DNA from: a virus
Strand: one strand, 5' to 3'
IMG/VR virus record: IMGVR_UViG_3300046787_000036
Location: 1 to 21,991 of that record
DNA length: 21,991 nucleotides
Below, piece by piece: positions 1-6,898 of this stretch (its first letter is position 1; every line of letters begins with the position of its first letter). A model generated the notes under the pieces. The model worked only from the letters and a program-made list of their open reading frames with translations, did not search any database and had not been told where the DNA came from. A program made the translations under genes and the position numbers.

Positions 1-239
1 AGTGGCTCCATAAGGCTGATTTCGTCTAGGTCGCCGCCAGCAAGGAAGAAGTGCAAATCCTTGAGTCGCGGGTAGACAACGATCTCAGTGATGATGATGG
101 AATTCTCACCTTCCCAACACTGAAAATTGCCATTTGCAATACCTTCAGCGACATCATCAATCGTGTGTGTTCCTGCTGAGTATTCTAATGCCGCATCAAC
201 GTGTTTGCGCAGCCTCCAAAACTCAGCCAAATCTGTCAT
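1..239 (-). CDS. Conserved phage protein, C-terminus cut by window edge
   Basis: The first 79 codons are present and the gene runs off the left edge. The ATG at 239-237 overlaps the TGA of the gp10-like gene in an ATGA, so the two are translationally coupled. The visible part begins MTDLAEFWRL and carries a W-x-G-x-N-S stretch, a TEIVVYPR segment and an LAGGDLDE segment. I associate this pattern with a small protein often found beside tail or head-completion genes in podovirus-like phages; its missing C-terminal half sometimes looks GNAT-like. That family memory cannot be tested here. The role is unknown; its position after the gp10-like gene suggests a virion-related function. Confidence 0.75.
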   Translation of the reverse strand, partial: MTDLAEFWRLRKHVDAALEYSAGTHTIDDVAEGIANGNFQCWEGENSIIITEIVVYPRLKDLHFFLAGGDLDEISLMEP

Positions 240-1717
240 CGCTTAGAACCAGAGGCTTTACCATTGAACCTGATGGTTCCAATTCGCCAATCTGCATTAC
301 GCGCCCCACCAATCTTGGCAGAGATTTGTCGTCCAGTAATCCTGACACTTGTCGGGTTAGCCATTGAGTACGGTCCATAAGTACGGGCATCAGCAGTCGG
401 GTACAGACGTGACTCAAAGGTCACATTCACGTCACCTAATGTCTTCTCATCAGGAACGATCTGGTCAATCTCGAGCAGGGTGTCTCCATTACTCACATCA
501 ACTGGTCCAGACTTGGCGTAAGGCTGATCTGTCTCGTAGTCCACCAAGCCTGTTTCGTGTTCGTACACATAGCCATCAGTTGAGATCATCAATGGGTAGG
601 TAAACACACCGCGATCAGTGCCGCAAGTACGAGCCAAATTGCCAATCGCCCAATGGCCTTCACGATAGTTGTACGACACATAAGCATCTACCTCTGTACT
701 TGAGCCGCTTGGATAGAACCACCATACCTCGCCATAAGCAGAGTTGTGGACGCAGTAAATCTTTGACTCCTGCGCGTAGTTCACATCATTCAGCACAAAA
801 TCACCAACGTCACATGGCAATGGCTTGACTACTCCGTCATATATCCAGAAGCCTGAACGTGACATCCAGATACAGGCATTGTCAGTTGATGCAACAGACT
901 GCTTAGAGATCACGCCACAGCCTGTGCCTACACGGTCAAAAGCGTAAACAAAAGGCGCACCGATGTAGGTGGCAGTGTGAACGTCAACGTCAGTAAATAA
1001 CACGGTTAAACCGCGAACGCGCTTACCGCACATCAATGAACCACTTGACGTTATGTTGAAGTCACCAGCCTGATTGGTGGCTGAAGGAGTCCAATCTGTG
1101 TTGTCTTCTTGGTCACACCAAGAGACTTTGCGCTTATCGCCACCAGCGCCAAGAGCAAAGATAAAGCGTTCAGCAGTCACGACAACACCTGTACAGCTTG
1201 TTGGCGCATTGGTGATGACCGCTGCATCTGTGCCAGTGCTTAACTGCCACTCGTAAATCTTTCCATCAGTATTGGCGCAAGCAATGAGATAAGCGCCCCA
1301 AGTGTCAAGGCTCCATGTCGTGGCTTGAGTTACTTCACCAATGTCAGGACGTGGCACACCGTAGTTGTATAAGCCATAGCCAAGATAGCCATAGCCTAAT
1401 TTGGCTTCACCGCCAGCATTTCCTGCGGTGTACCCTGTTGGCGTGATGTCGTACAGCGAACCTGTTTCACCCATCACATACAGATGCGTATGAGTTCCGA
1501 TGCCAATCCAACGGTCATTAGAATTATCGCGCCAAGTAATTAAACCACGGGCTTTTCCTGATAGCTGGCTGGTGGAGCGTTTCTGCCAACCGCCAACAGG
1601 ACGAATCGTTCCCTGATACCAGCGTACCAAGTTTGAGTCGTACCAACGTCCAGCAGATTGGTACTCAGTACCGTTACGGTAGACACCAGCAGGGATTTTG
1701 AGTGGGATGTAAGCCAT
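236..1717 (-). CDS. P22 gp10-like tail hub / packaged-DNA stabilisation protein
   Basis: 493 residues, close to P22 gp10 (about 470). In P22 this family forms the tail hub that plugs the portal-adaptor channel after DNA packaging and holds the other tail parts. The N-terminus (IPAGVYRNGTEY, then GRWYDSNLVRWYQGTIRPVG) is the typical opening of these proteins. The body is a long series of short beta strands rich in W, Y and G, with many G-x-W and D-G-x-V/I-Y elements, consistent with a beta-propeller-like fold. The ATG at 1717 lies 10 bases after the preceding gene, with only a weak ribosome binding site (AAAG). No cysteine-rich or membrane segment is seen. The family assignment rests on overall pattern; exact homology was not computed. 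Confidence 0.8.
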   Translation of the reverse strand: MAYIPLKIPAGVYRNGTEYQSAGRWYDSNLVRWYQGTIRPVGGWQKRSTSQLSGKARGLITWRDNSNDRWIGIGTHTHLYVMGETGSLYDITPTGYTAGNAGGEAKLGYGYLGYGLYNYGVPRPDIGEVTQATTWSLDTWGAYLIACANTDGKIYEWQLSTGTDAAVITNAPTSCTGVVVTAERFIFALGAGGDKRKVSWCDQEDNTDWTPSATNQAGDFNITSSGSLMCGKRVRGLTVLFTDVDVHTATYIGAPFVYAFDRVGTGCGVISKQSVASTDNACIWMSRSGFWIYDGVVKPLPCDVGDFVLNDVNYAQESKIYCVHNSAYGEVWWFYPSGSSTEVDAYVSYNYREGHWAIGNLARTCGTDRGVFTYPLMISTDGYVYEHETGLVDYETDQPYAKSGPVDVSNGDTLLEIDQIVPDEKTLGDVNVTFESRLYPTADARTYGPYSMANPTSVRITGRQISAKIGGARNADWRIGTIRFNGKASGSKR

Positions 1718-1727
1718 AGTCTGATCT

Positions 1728-2378
1728 TTACGGTGGGGTTGGTAGCGTTACAGGTAATGGCGCAACAAAGTTCACAGCCAAAACTGCTGATGGTATGCCT
1801 GTGTGTGGTGACGTTGCTGTTGTAGTTTCAAGTGTCACACTTGTACTGTCAGACGCCCAAACCAGCTCAATATATGAATCCTTGCTAACGTCAATGCTGA
1901 AGTTCCAATTGATTGGCATATGGTTGTCAGAGCCAGATATGGTCAATTGTCTTGTCGTATACCCAATGCTTGTGCCGTCTCGCTTAATCCACAAATAGAT
2001 TTGCTTTGCAGACGAGCTTGTTGACTTGATCTGACCAGAGAATTGGAAGTTATAAACTGCGCCAACTGTGCAAGTGATGCGACTTGATGAAGCCACGCTA
2101 ATTGCGTTGTTCAAATACGTCTCATTAAACGTGATGGAATAGCCAGTATTTATTGCCGCAAGCGTTTGATCTGCTGTGCTGAAGAACAAGCCGTTTGGCG
2201 AGTCAATAAACTGGCTTCCAGCGGGTCCAAACAAGGCGCGAAGGTTAGACATCAAACGAACAAAAAACAGCCTTAGACTGCCGTTTGTTTGATTGACTAA
2301 TTGACCGCTGTACACAACGCCAGCAATTGGCAGCTCTGGTACAGCAGGGTTTTCAATCTGGCCTTGAAAGTTTTTCAT
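1728..2378 (-). CDS. Putative virion protein with C1q/jelly-roll-like domain
   Basis: 216 residues. Residues 1-60 form a proline- and leucine-rich segment (PAVPELPIAGVVYSGQ, then RLFFVRLMSNLRALFGP) that could anchor the protein to the particle. Residues 60-200 are beta-rich with Thr/Ser-rich strands and segments such as YNFQFSGQIKS, IYLWIKRDGTSI, INWNFSIDVS and YIELVWASD. This order resembles the C1q/TNF-like jelly roll seen in many phage fibres and decoration proteins. The C-terminus ends in a proline-rich tail (PLPVTLPTPP). It lies between the endolysin and the gp10-like tail gene, so a structural or receptor-contact role is likely. A jelly roll is inferred from strand pattern only. Confidence 0.6.
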   Translation of the reverse strand: MKNFQGQIENPAVPELPIAGVVYSGQLVNQTNGSLRLFFVRLMSNLRALFGPAGSQFIDSPNGLFFSTADQTLAAINTGYSITFNETYLNNAISVASSSRITCTVGAVYNFQFSGQIKSTSSSAKQIYLWIKRDGTSIGYTTRQLTISGSDNHMPINWNFSIDVSKDSYIELVWASDSTSVTLETTTATSPHTGIPSAVLAVNFVAPLPVTLPTPP

Positions 2379-2398
2379 AGCCCATATTTTCCCCCAAA

Positions 2399-2998
2399 TT
2401 AGCCTTGCAAAACCGCCAGTGCTTCATTGGTGTGTTTGATGCGGTCATCCAAACCTATCGTCCCGCCATTGATTTTCTTGGTCAAGGCAATCCAATCTGC
2501 GGCTTCAGCCAAGACGTTGCAATTGTGAGTTGACCAGAACCAGCCAGCAGTTAGGGCTGCATACTTTGGCGTTGCCACCAAGTCAGGCTCCATCACAAAG
2601 TCAACGCCCAAGGCTTTGCTTGCGTGAAAGTAGTTCGCATGGCCCGTCAATTGGATGCAACCTTTTCCAGAAAAACGAAAACCATCACCAGAAGCCTCAT
2701 TTCGGTTTCCCATACGGTCTGCGTAAACCTTGTTGGCAATCTTGCTCGGCTGACCAGCGTACTGGTTTGCCACCTCCAATGTAGGAAAACGCTTAGGCCA
2801 CAACTTCATCAAGGTGGCTGCGCGATAGTTCAAGTTCTCCTTCAAGACCTTGAAGTTTCCGCACTCATGTCCACACTGCCCAATGAAAGCAGCCTGTTGA
2901 CGTGGCGTATTGATTCCAAAACGCTCAAATGTCTCATTGAGCGCATCAACCCATTCAGCACTAATGTGCAGCTTGGCTAATTGTTCAGCGTTGACCAT
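2399..2998 (-). CDS. Endolysin, glycoside hydrolase family 19 (chitinase-like muramidase)
   Basis: 199 residues, the usual size of a single-domain GH19 phage lysin that cuts the glycan strands of peptidoglycan. The family signature is clear: Q-C-G-H-E-C-G-N-F around E45, then KENLNYRA with E54. The two glutamates are nine residues apart, as in the Salmonella phage SPN1S endolysin. Further on come RMGNRNEASGDGFRFSG and the substrate-cleft element GCIQLTGHANY (residues 113-123). There is no signal peptide or separate wall-binding domain, so export should depend on a holin. The ATG at 2998 has AGGGA upstream and overlaps the end of the Rz-like gene by 14 bases. Reading order is holin, Rz/Rz1, lysin. 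Confidence 0.92.
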   Translation of the reverse strand: MVNAEQLAKLHISAEWVDALNETFERFGINTPRQQAAFIGQCGHECGNFKVLKENLNYRAATLMKLWPKRFPTLEVANQYAGQPSKIANKVYADRMGNRNEASGDGFRFSGKGCIQLTGHANYFHASKALGVDFVMEPDLVATPKYAALTAGWFWSTHNCNVLAEAADWIALTKKINGGTIGLDDRIKHTNEALAVLQG

Positions 2999-3443
2999 TG
3001 ATCGTGTCCCTTACTTGCTCGTAGGCTTGGATACAGGCGTTGAGTCTGTTGATGGCTTGATCTCCTTCTGCGATGAGTTGAGCAATAAGGAGGAGAGTCT
3101 GTCTGTCAGATTCGCTTGCATCGGTTTGATTTCCGCTGGCAGGGGTGGTATTTGTGGCGGCTTGTACGCAACTTGAGGAGCCGAAGCGCACCCTGCCAGA
3201 ACGAATGGCAGCATCAAGATCAGTTTGTTTTTTGGTGACAACATCGTTTGCCTCTTTCAGTTGTGAAGATGTCTGGTTCAAGTCTTCAGAGAGCTTTTGC
3301 TCCTTGGCGCGAGACTCATCGTTGAGCCTTGCGATCTCAACTTGCATCTCTGCATCGCGCTCCTTGTAGCCTTCATGCGTACCGTACTTGTACGTTCCAA
3401 GCACCACGAAGATAACGCCAATAATCATCCAAGGGTTTACCAT
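2985..3443 (-). CDS. Rz: Rz-like inner-membrane spanin (i-spanin)
   Basis: 152 residues. An N-terminal membrane segment (residues 5-20, MIIGVIFVVLGTY after NPW) precedes a charged, heptad-like coiled coil (about 28-80, for example EIARLNDESRAKEQ). The C-terminal part has Cys92 and LNACIQAYEQVRD, the ending seen in lambda-type Rz proteins. Rz spans the periplasm and pairs with the outer-membrane lipoprotein Rz1 to fuse the membranes at the last stage of lysis. The ATG at 3443 overlaps the holin stop in a TGATG and has AAGGGGA upstream. The o-spanin gene is entirely contained in this gene in another frame, the lambda-like arrangement. Confidence 0.87.
   Translation of the reverse strand: MVNPWMIIGVIFVVLGTYKYGTHEGYKERDAEMQVEIARLNDESRAKEQKLSEDLNQTSSQLKEANDVVTKKQTDLDAAIRSGRVRFGSSSCVQAATNTTPASGNQTDASESDRQTLLLIAQLIAEGDQAINRLNACIQAYEQVRDTINGQR
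3011..3244 (-). CDS. Rz1: Rz1-like outer-membrane lipoprotein spanin (o-spanin), nested in Rz
   Basis: 77 residues, read in another frame wholly inside the Rz gene. The N-terminus is a lipoprotein signal (basic KNK, hydrophobic LILMLPFV, lipobox LAGC with Cys19). The mature part is short and proline-rich (YKPPQIPPLPAEIKP), as expected for Rz1. The residue after the lipid Cys is Ala, which fits sorting to the outer membrane. The ATG at 3244 has AGAGG upstream at good spacing, so it is independently initiated. It should be lipidated at Cys19 and bind the C-terminus of the i-spanin. The pairing is inferred from architecture and position. Confidence 0.88.
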   Translation of the reverse strand: MLSPKNKLILMLPFVLAGCASAPQVAYKPPQIPPLPAEIKPMQANLTDRLSSLLLNSSQKEIKPSTDSTPVSKPTSK

Positions 3444-3913
3444 CAGACTTCCCCTTTAGCCGCTGCACGTTCATGCGCAATTTCTTCTGCTGACGGGTCA
3501 ATAAAGTCTGGCAATGTAGCTGGTGGAGGAGGAGGAACCCAAGACTCGTCCAATGCAGGATTGACCCATACAGGCAACGCGCCTGATGGGTCAACTGGCT
3601 TTGGGGGCTGTGTGTCTCCCTTTGGTGGCTCTGACTTAGGCGCAACCACTTGAGCCGCAGCCTGAATCCCTTTACGGCTCATTACACCGCCAATACCACC
3701 AACCACCAAAAGAACAATGTCGTTCAGCATCTTGGTGTAGGCCATATCAATTGGAGCCATTGACTTGATGGGCTGAACCACGAAGGTCACAGAGTACAAC
3801 AAGGCAATCACAATGAAGGCAAGGATTAGGGTTACTACACCCACAACAAAACCCCAGACTAGGGTTTCAATTTCTTCAACGCTCCGATGACGCTGCTGGT
3901 TGGCTTGGTTCAA
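3443..3913 (-). CDS. Putative holin with proline-rich cytoplasmic tail
   Basis: About 156 residues. I chose the TTG at 3913-3911 because GGAG sits seven bases upstream; a TTG at 3937 in the same frame lacks such a site, and no ATG is available near the N-terminus. Two membrane segments are visible, about residues 19-46 (strongly hydrophobic, GFVVGVVTLILAFIVIALLY) and 62-77 (LNDIVLLVVGGIGGVM), followed by SRKG. The long tail is proline-rich (PPKPVDP, WVPPPPPATLP) and ends in a charged helix. Position directly before Rz/Rz1 and the lysin, plus two membrane spans, argue for a holin that releases the GH19 enzyme. No named holin family was recognised. The start overlaps the lipoprotein gene by 38 bases. 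Confidence 0.65.
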   Translation of the reverse strand: MNQANQQRHRSVEEIETLVWGFVVGVVTLILAFIVIALLYSVTFVVQPIKSMAPIDMAYTKMLNDIVLLVVGGIGGVMSRKGIQAAAQVVAPKSEPPKGDTQPPKPVDPSGALPVWVNPALDESWVPPPPPATLPDFIDPSAEEIAHERAAAKGEV

Positions 3914-4091
3914 TTTTCTTCTCCAATACTGGTGCAACTAAATACTCAGGACAAGTCTGCGTGAACAGACAACGGGGCTTTTGACATTCCGCTTTTGCAA
4001 AGTTGTCAGGATTCTGGCAAGCGTAGCGGTATCGGTCTTCACATCCAGCAATGCTAATCAGCATCAGCAGGGTCAGTACGATTCTTTTCAT
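3876..4091 (-). CDS. Small cysteine-rich lipoprotein
   Basis: 71 residues from the ATG at 4091, which has AAGGA about nine bases upstream. The signal is typical (MKR, hydrophobic IVLTLLMLIS, lipobox IAGC with Cys17). The +2 residue is Glu rather than Asp, consistent with the outer membrane. The mature part has four more cysteines (25, 36, 41, 47) in a pattern like YACQNPDNF, then AECQKPRC, then QTCPEY, suggesting two disulfides in the periplasm. It overlaps the membrane-protein gene before it and the holin after it. Similar small Cys-containing lipoproteins occur in lysis regions of many environmental phages, but I know no established function. It could be an accessory spanin-like or superinfection-exclusion lipoprotein. 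Confidence 0.75.
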   Translation of the reverse strand: MKRIVLTLLMLISIAGCEDRYRYACQNPDNFAKAECQKPRCLFTQTCPEYLVAPVLEKKIEPSQPAASSER

Positions 4092-4239
4092 TTCGTTTCT
4101 TTTCCTTTTCTTCAAGCCTAATGACCAGAGCGTTGACCTTCTTGAGCTGCTTATCAGTGTGCAGCACCACAAATGACAACATGATGATGCAGAAGATGAG
4201 CAGTGTGACGATTGCAACCCAAAACCAAAATTCCCTCAT
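4054..4239 (-). CDS. Small single-span membrane protein with charged tail
   Basis: 61 residues. The ATG at 4239 overlaps the TGA of the preceding gene in an ATGA, which fixes the start. One hydrophobic segment fills about residues 3-27 (FWFWVAIVTLLIFCIIMLSFVV). A short amphipathic, lysine/glutamate-rich helix follows (KQLKKVNALVIRLEEKEKKRNEKN). Its last 38 bases overlap the lipoprotein gene in another frame. The architecture (membrane anchor plus charged helix, followed by an overlapping lipoprotein) recalls an Rz/Rz1 pair, but the helix is too short to span the periplasm alone and its positive charge would favour the cytoplasm. Function unknown. Confidence 0.65.
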   Translation of the reverse strand: MREFWFWVAIVTLLIFCIIMLSFVVLHTDKQLKKVNALVIRLEEKEKKRNEKNRTDPADAD

Positions 4240-4973
4240 AGAGTGAAATACATTCCAATCAGTTGGAGAAACCCCATTGCCACTGCTATTGCGTAGGTCA
4301 CTTTGGCGATCAGAATTTCTTTGCGGTGTTCTAGTCGCCATCGGTTGTCCCGTTCTCTCTTTGCCTTCAGCTCACGCGCAACCTCTTGTTCCTCTAAGAT
4401 TTCATCGTACTTAGCCAAGAACTCCTTGTACATCGAGCCAAGTCCCAACTCTGCTGGAGTGCCATAAATCATTACCTGCTTCAGTTGTCCAGATAACTGA
4501 TTCATCTGCCATTCCATTTCGATACGGTCAATAGCACTGTCGGCAACCTTCTCAGTTGTGAGAGCTTCTTCTTCAAGTTCCCGACAATGTTCCTTGAGCT
4601 GGCGCATAGCCTCAAAGTAAATCTTCAAGTTCTCACAAATCTCATGTACAGCCCTTGCTTGAAACTCCTCAAAACTTAGTTCTGGCTCTGGCTCTCGCTT
4701 GGCTTTTTTCGCGGATGGTTTGGTTGGCTCGGAGGCAATGGCTTGCTTGGCGATAACGCTTCCAGCAGATTGCTTAGGCGCTCCCAATAAACCTTTGAGC
4801 CACCCCCAAATGCCAGTGACTTCTTTGTAGATTGCTTTAGCGTCAGCAATCCCGCCTTCAACTTGCTTCTTAAACTTTCCAATCTCTGCCTTACCTTCAG
4901 AGAGCATTTGACAGCCAGCTCTGATCGCGCCGACAGCACTTTGAGCCATAAGAAGGAGAGAGATTGGGTCCAC
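4236..4973 (-). CDS. Conserved phage protein, helical with C-terminal membrane segment
   Basis: About 245 residues. I prefer the GTG at 4973 (protein starting MDPISLLLMAQSAVGAIR), directly after the TGA of the previous gene; a longer TTG start at 5006 would add 11 unlikely residues. An N-terminal hydrophobic helix is followed by GKAEIGKFKKQVEGG and AKAIYKEVTGIWGWLKGLLG, then a basic, proline-containing linker (KPSAKKAKREPEPEL). A long charged helical region (about 100-220) ends in a membrane segment (about 224-245, VTYAIAVAMGFLQLIGMYF). I recall similar proteins in environmental podovirus-like phages, but no function is known. The position in a run of membrane genes before the holin suggests an envelope-associated or virion-membrane role. 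Confidence 0.7.
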   Translation of the reverse strand: MDPISLLLMAQSAVGAIRAGCQMLSEGKAEIGKFKKQVEGGIADAKAIYKEVTGIWGWLKGLLGAPKQSAGSVIAKQAIASEPTKPSAKKAKREPEPELSFEEFQARAVHEICENLKIYFEAMRQLKEHCRELEEEALTTEKVADSAIDRIEMEWQMNQLSGQLKQVMIYGTPAELGLGSMYKEFLAKYDEILEEQEVARELKAKRERDNRWRLEHRKEILIAKVTYAIAVAMGFLQLIGMYFTL

Positions 4974-4974
4974 A

Positions 4975-5208
4975 TCACTTGTCTGCTTTGCCGTCCAGCT
5001 TATCAAAGATTTGCTTGAGTAAGTCTTTTACGTCACGCATATCTGAACGATAGTCATCCTTTTGCACATAGTCGTGCGGTAGCATTCGCTCAAGTTCAGC
5101 CAATTTGTCCTCGCTGCGTTGCAGACGTTGCATAACTTGGTAGAACACAAAAGCCCCAAGAAAGCCAGCAACGCAGACGACTAAGTTAAAGAGTTGCTGA
5201 TTGTCCAT
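4975..5208 (-). CDS. Small membrane-anchored coiled-coil protein
   Basis: 77 residues. The ATG at 5208 shares a base with the TAA of the fibre gene (TAATG), so it is coupled to it. An N-terminal membrane helix (about 6-24, FNLVVCVAGFLGAFVFYQV) is followed by a heptad-like helix (LQRSEDKLAELERML), the segment HDYVQKDDYRSDM and a second helix (VKDLLKQIFDKLDGKAD). This layout is common among small phage proteins near lysis or tail-fibre genes. The function is not established. It could be a regulator of lysis or a membrane-tethered assembly factor. Confidence 0.7.
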   Translation of the reverse strand: MDNQQLFNLVVCVAGFLGAFVFYQVMQRLQRSEDKLAELERMLPHDYVQKDDYRSDMRDVKDLLKQIFDKLDGKADK

Positions 5209-5816
5209 TACGCAGTCCGTTTCCAGACATAAGCCACAACGTATGGTTGCAAGTTAGCGTTAGTGCCTGATGAGCCTGTTGAGTTAATAGAAATTCCAGT
5301 AGTAGCAGACCCTGTGTCACCCGGAGTAGATGTAGTGTCGTTTCCACCAGCGGAAATACCACTATTCAAGAATGATGTATTGTGACCTGTATGTTGATGA
5401 CCATTGTCTGTAATACTGTGCGTGTGACTTACAACAATAGCGTCCTTAGAGCCGCCAGTTTCACCAACAGTATCAAAGGCTGTATCACTAGAGTCAAGGC
5501 CGACAATTACACGTCCTGTAATAGCAACCCAAGTACCAAAACCAAGCAATGTTGCAGGGTTGGTGCTGACAGAGATGTTGTTGTAAATTGAGCCAACTGG
5601 ATAAAGCAACTTACCAATTTCAACCGCCAAAGCAGATGCAGCACCAGCAGCACTTGAAGCGCCAGTACCTCCCTTAGACAACTTCAATACTGGACCAGCA
5701 TCAAACAGCCCATCCAACGTATCAAAGTTGGTGTTGATCTTCGTACCCCATAAGTCAGCGGATGCACCGACTTCTGGTTTGGTTAGTGAAATGTTGGTAG
5801 TTGTGGAATCTGCCAT
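5208..5816 (-). CDS. Short tail-fibre / collar-type receptor-binding protein
   Basis: 202 residues. The N-terminus ([32 protein letters not shown]) is a common anchoring segment of phage fibres, followed by [12 protein letters not shown]. The centre has [10 protein letters not shown], then [17 protein letters not shown], the motif series of T4 gp10/gp12-like collar domains. Next is a His-rich part ([17 protein letters not shown]) reminiscent of metal-binding His-x-His sites that hold trimeric short tail fibres together. The end, [15 protein letters not shown], is the usual closing segment. The product is probably a trimeric tip protein contacting the host surface. Metal binding and trimerisation are inferred. 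Confidence 0.83.
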   Translation of the reverse strand: MADSTTTNISLTKPEVGASADLWGTKINTNFDTLDGLFDAGPVLKLSKGGTGASSAAGAASALAVEIGKLLYPVGSIYNNISVSTNPATLLGFGTWVAITGRVIVGLDSSDTAFDTVGETGGSKDAIVVSHTHSITDNGHQHTGHNTSFLNSGISAGGNDTTSTPGDTGSATTGISINSTGSSGTNANLQPYVVAYVWKRTA

Positions 5817-5825
5817 GATGCGCCC

Positions 5826-6437
5826 TTAATCTGCTGGTGTCCAAGATGATGAATTATCGCTGACCTGAGTCCAAGTTTTCGACTGATCTGAAATGCCTGT
5901 CCACGACTTTGATGTGTCTGATGATGCTGTCCATGTAAGTGAGTTATCACTAACATTAGTCCAAGATTCTGAAACATCATTGATGCCCGTCCACTCCTCG
6001 CCGTAGCGATAGCCTCTGGCTGTTGTTGTGACGTAGCCGTAAATGGCAGCGTTGGCTGATGCCGTGAAGTTACCAGTTGCTGATGCTGTGCCGTATGCGT
6101 AGATCGCAGACGCGCCACCAGCAATGATGTTTGCCGCTGATGTTGTTGTGGCTGTGGCGTTGACGGACGAGCCAGACAGCCTTAACCTGATTCCTGCTGA
6201 TGTTGTGGTGGCTGTTGCGTCTACATCTGCTTCTGCGCTTTGAACTTTAGAGCCAACGCCAGTGACAGATGCTGTTGCATTTGCTGAACCTGTGTTTAAA
6301 AACTCTTTTGAGCCTTCTGCTGTCGTTGTGACAACGGCATTGATAGAAGCATTGGCTTCTGTCGCCAGCACATCTCCTTCGGCATATTGGTATTCCCAAT
6401 ATCCGTAAAGAACATACTGGTCAGAGTATTTGGACAT
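5826..6437 (-). CDS. Two-tier repeat protein of the fibre module
   Basis: 203 residues. After an aromatic start (MSKYSDQYVLYGYWEYQYAEGD), residues 31-150 form six 20-residue repeats around A-x-A/V-T-T-T-A/S. Residues 147-200 form five and a half decapeptide repeats of type x-S-W-T-x-x-S-D-x-S, with Trp at 149, 159, 169, 179, 189 and 199. The regular period points to a beta-solenoid or fibrous stalk. The ATG at 6437 shares a base with the TAA of the preceding gene (TAATG). Context between small fibre-associated genes and the collar-type protein supports a virion or fibre role. No known family was recognised. Confidence 0.7.
   Translation of the reverse strand: MSKYSDQYVLYGYWEYQYAEGDVLATEANASINAVVTTTAEGSKEFLNTGSANATASVTGVGSKVQSAEADVDATATTTSAGIRLRLSGSSVNATATTTSAANIIAGGASAIYAYGTASATGNFTASANAAIYGYVTTTARGYRYGEEWTGINDVSESWTNVSDNSLTWTASSDTSKSWTGISDQSKTWTQVSDNSSSWTPAD
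5838..5999 (-). repeat. Decapeptide (30-bp) Trp-Thr repeats
   Basis: Encoded residues 147-200. Five full units of ten residues plus a partial one, each with W-T at the third and fourth positions and D near the eighth; most have SD at seven and eight. The period is exactly ten residues and partly overlaps the end of the 20-residue array. Similarity at the DNA level is moderate, which could allow copy-number change by recombination. Confidence 0.8.
5988..6347 (-). repeat. Six 20-codon (60-bp) repeats within the repeat protein
   Basis: Encoded residues 31-150. Units begin at residues 31, 51, 71, 91, 111 and 131 with no length change. Conserved positions are small or beta-branched residues in the fifth to tenth places (AVVTTTA, TASVTG, TATTTS, TATTTS, YGTASA, YVTTTA). 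The DNA is diverged, so the period is maintained at the protein level. Confidence 0.75.
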
Positions 6438-6706
6438 TAAGCGTCCTGAGCGCCTTCAAACTCAGGCTTTTGCTTGATGATGGCGTACAAGGCAGCACGA
6501 TCAGCGCCTGCAACGTATTCGTCACCAGCAATCTGCACCTTACCTGCGCTCAAGGGCTGCTTACCTGCGTCACGGGCTTCCTTGGATGCGTAGCCGTAGA
6601 AGGTCACTTCAGTGCCTTGGCCTTTGAAGTCTTCTTGTACTGCGCCGATGTTCCAATAGGTTGCTGGAATACCGAAGTCTGTGTCTACTGATTTAATGAG
6701 TGCCAT
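6437..6706 (-). CDS. 89-residue fibre-associated protein, copy 2
   Basis: 89 residues, ATG at 6706 with a purine-rich but weak ribosome site. It aligns end to end with the 89-residue protein at 7687-7956: both begin MAL, share A-S/T-K/E-x-A-R-x-A/S-G in the middle, and end in Y/F-x-G-A-x-D followed by a small residue. The fold appears to be alternating strands with one helix near the end (AALYAIIKQKPEF). It sits immediately before a repeat-rich fibre-type gene, as does its paralogue. Small proteins of this kind recur among phage tail genes, but no function is established. A fibre adaptor or chaperone is plausible. Confidence 0.72.
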   Translation of the reverse strand: MALIKSVDTDFGIPATYWNIGAVQEDFKGQGTEVTFYGYASKEARDAGKQPLSAGKVQIAGDEYVAGADRAALYAIIKQKPEFEGAQDA

Positions 6707-6736
6707 GATGATTTTTCTTTTCAGTTTAGTTTGTTT

Positions 6737-6898
6737 TTACTCGTCAACAGGTGCAGGCGTGTTGCCCTCTTCGAGCCATTTTAGATAGGCTTGGTAGTCT
6801 GTATTGGCGGGGTCGAAGGGGATAAAGGCGTTGTCGGCTATGCGCTCAACAACATCAGCCACTTGATTAGTGATTGTGTTTTTGGTTTGTTTATACAT
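6737..6898 (-). CDS. 53-residue tail-fibre-associated protein (XkdW-like motif)
   Basis: The ATG at 6898-6896 directly abuts the TAA of the 262-residue fibre gene, and the frame is open to a TAA at 6739-6737. The protein starts [19 protein letters not shown] and contains the segment [20 protein letters not shown], then NTPAPVDE. The pattern of P-x-D-x-x-N-x-D-Y-x-x-Y-x-x-W-x-x-x-G-N is typical of small proteins encoded next to phage tail fibres, such as the XkdW or fibre-assembly type. Its length, coupling and coding-like composition argue that it is real. The role in fibre folding or attachment is inferred. Confidence 0.78.
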   Translation of the reverse strand: MYKQTKNTITNQVADVVERIADNAFIPFDPANTDYQAYLKWLEEGNTPAPVDE

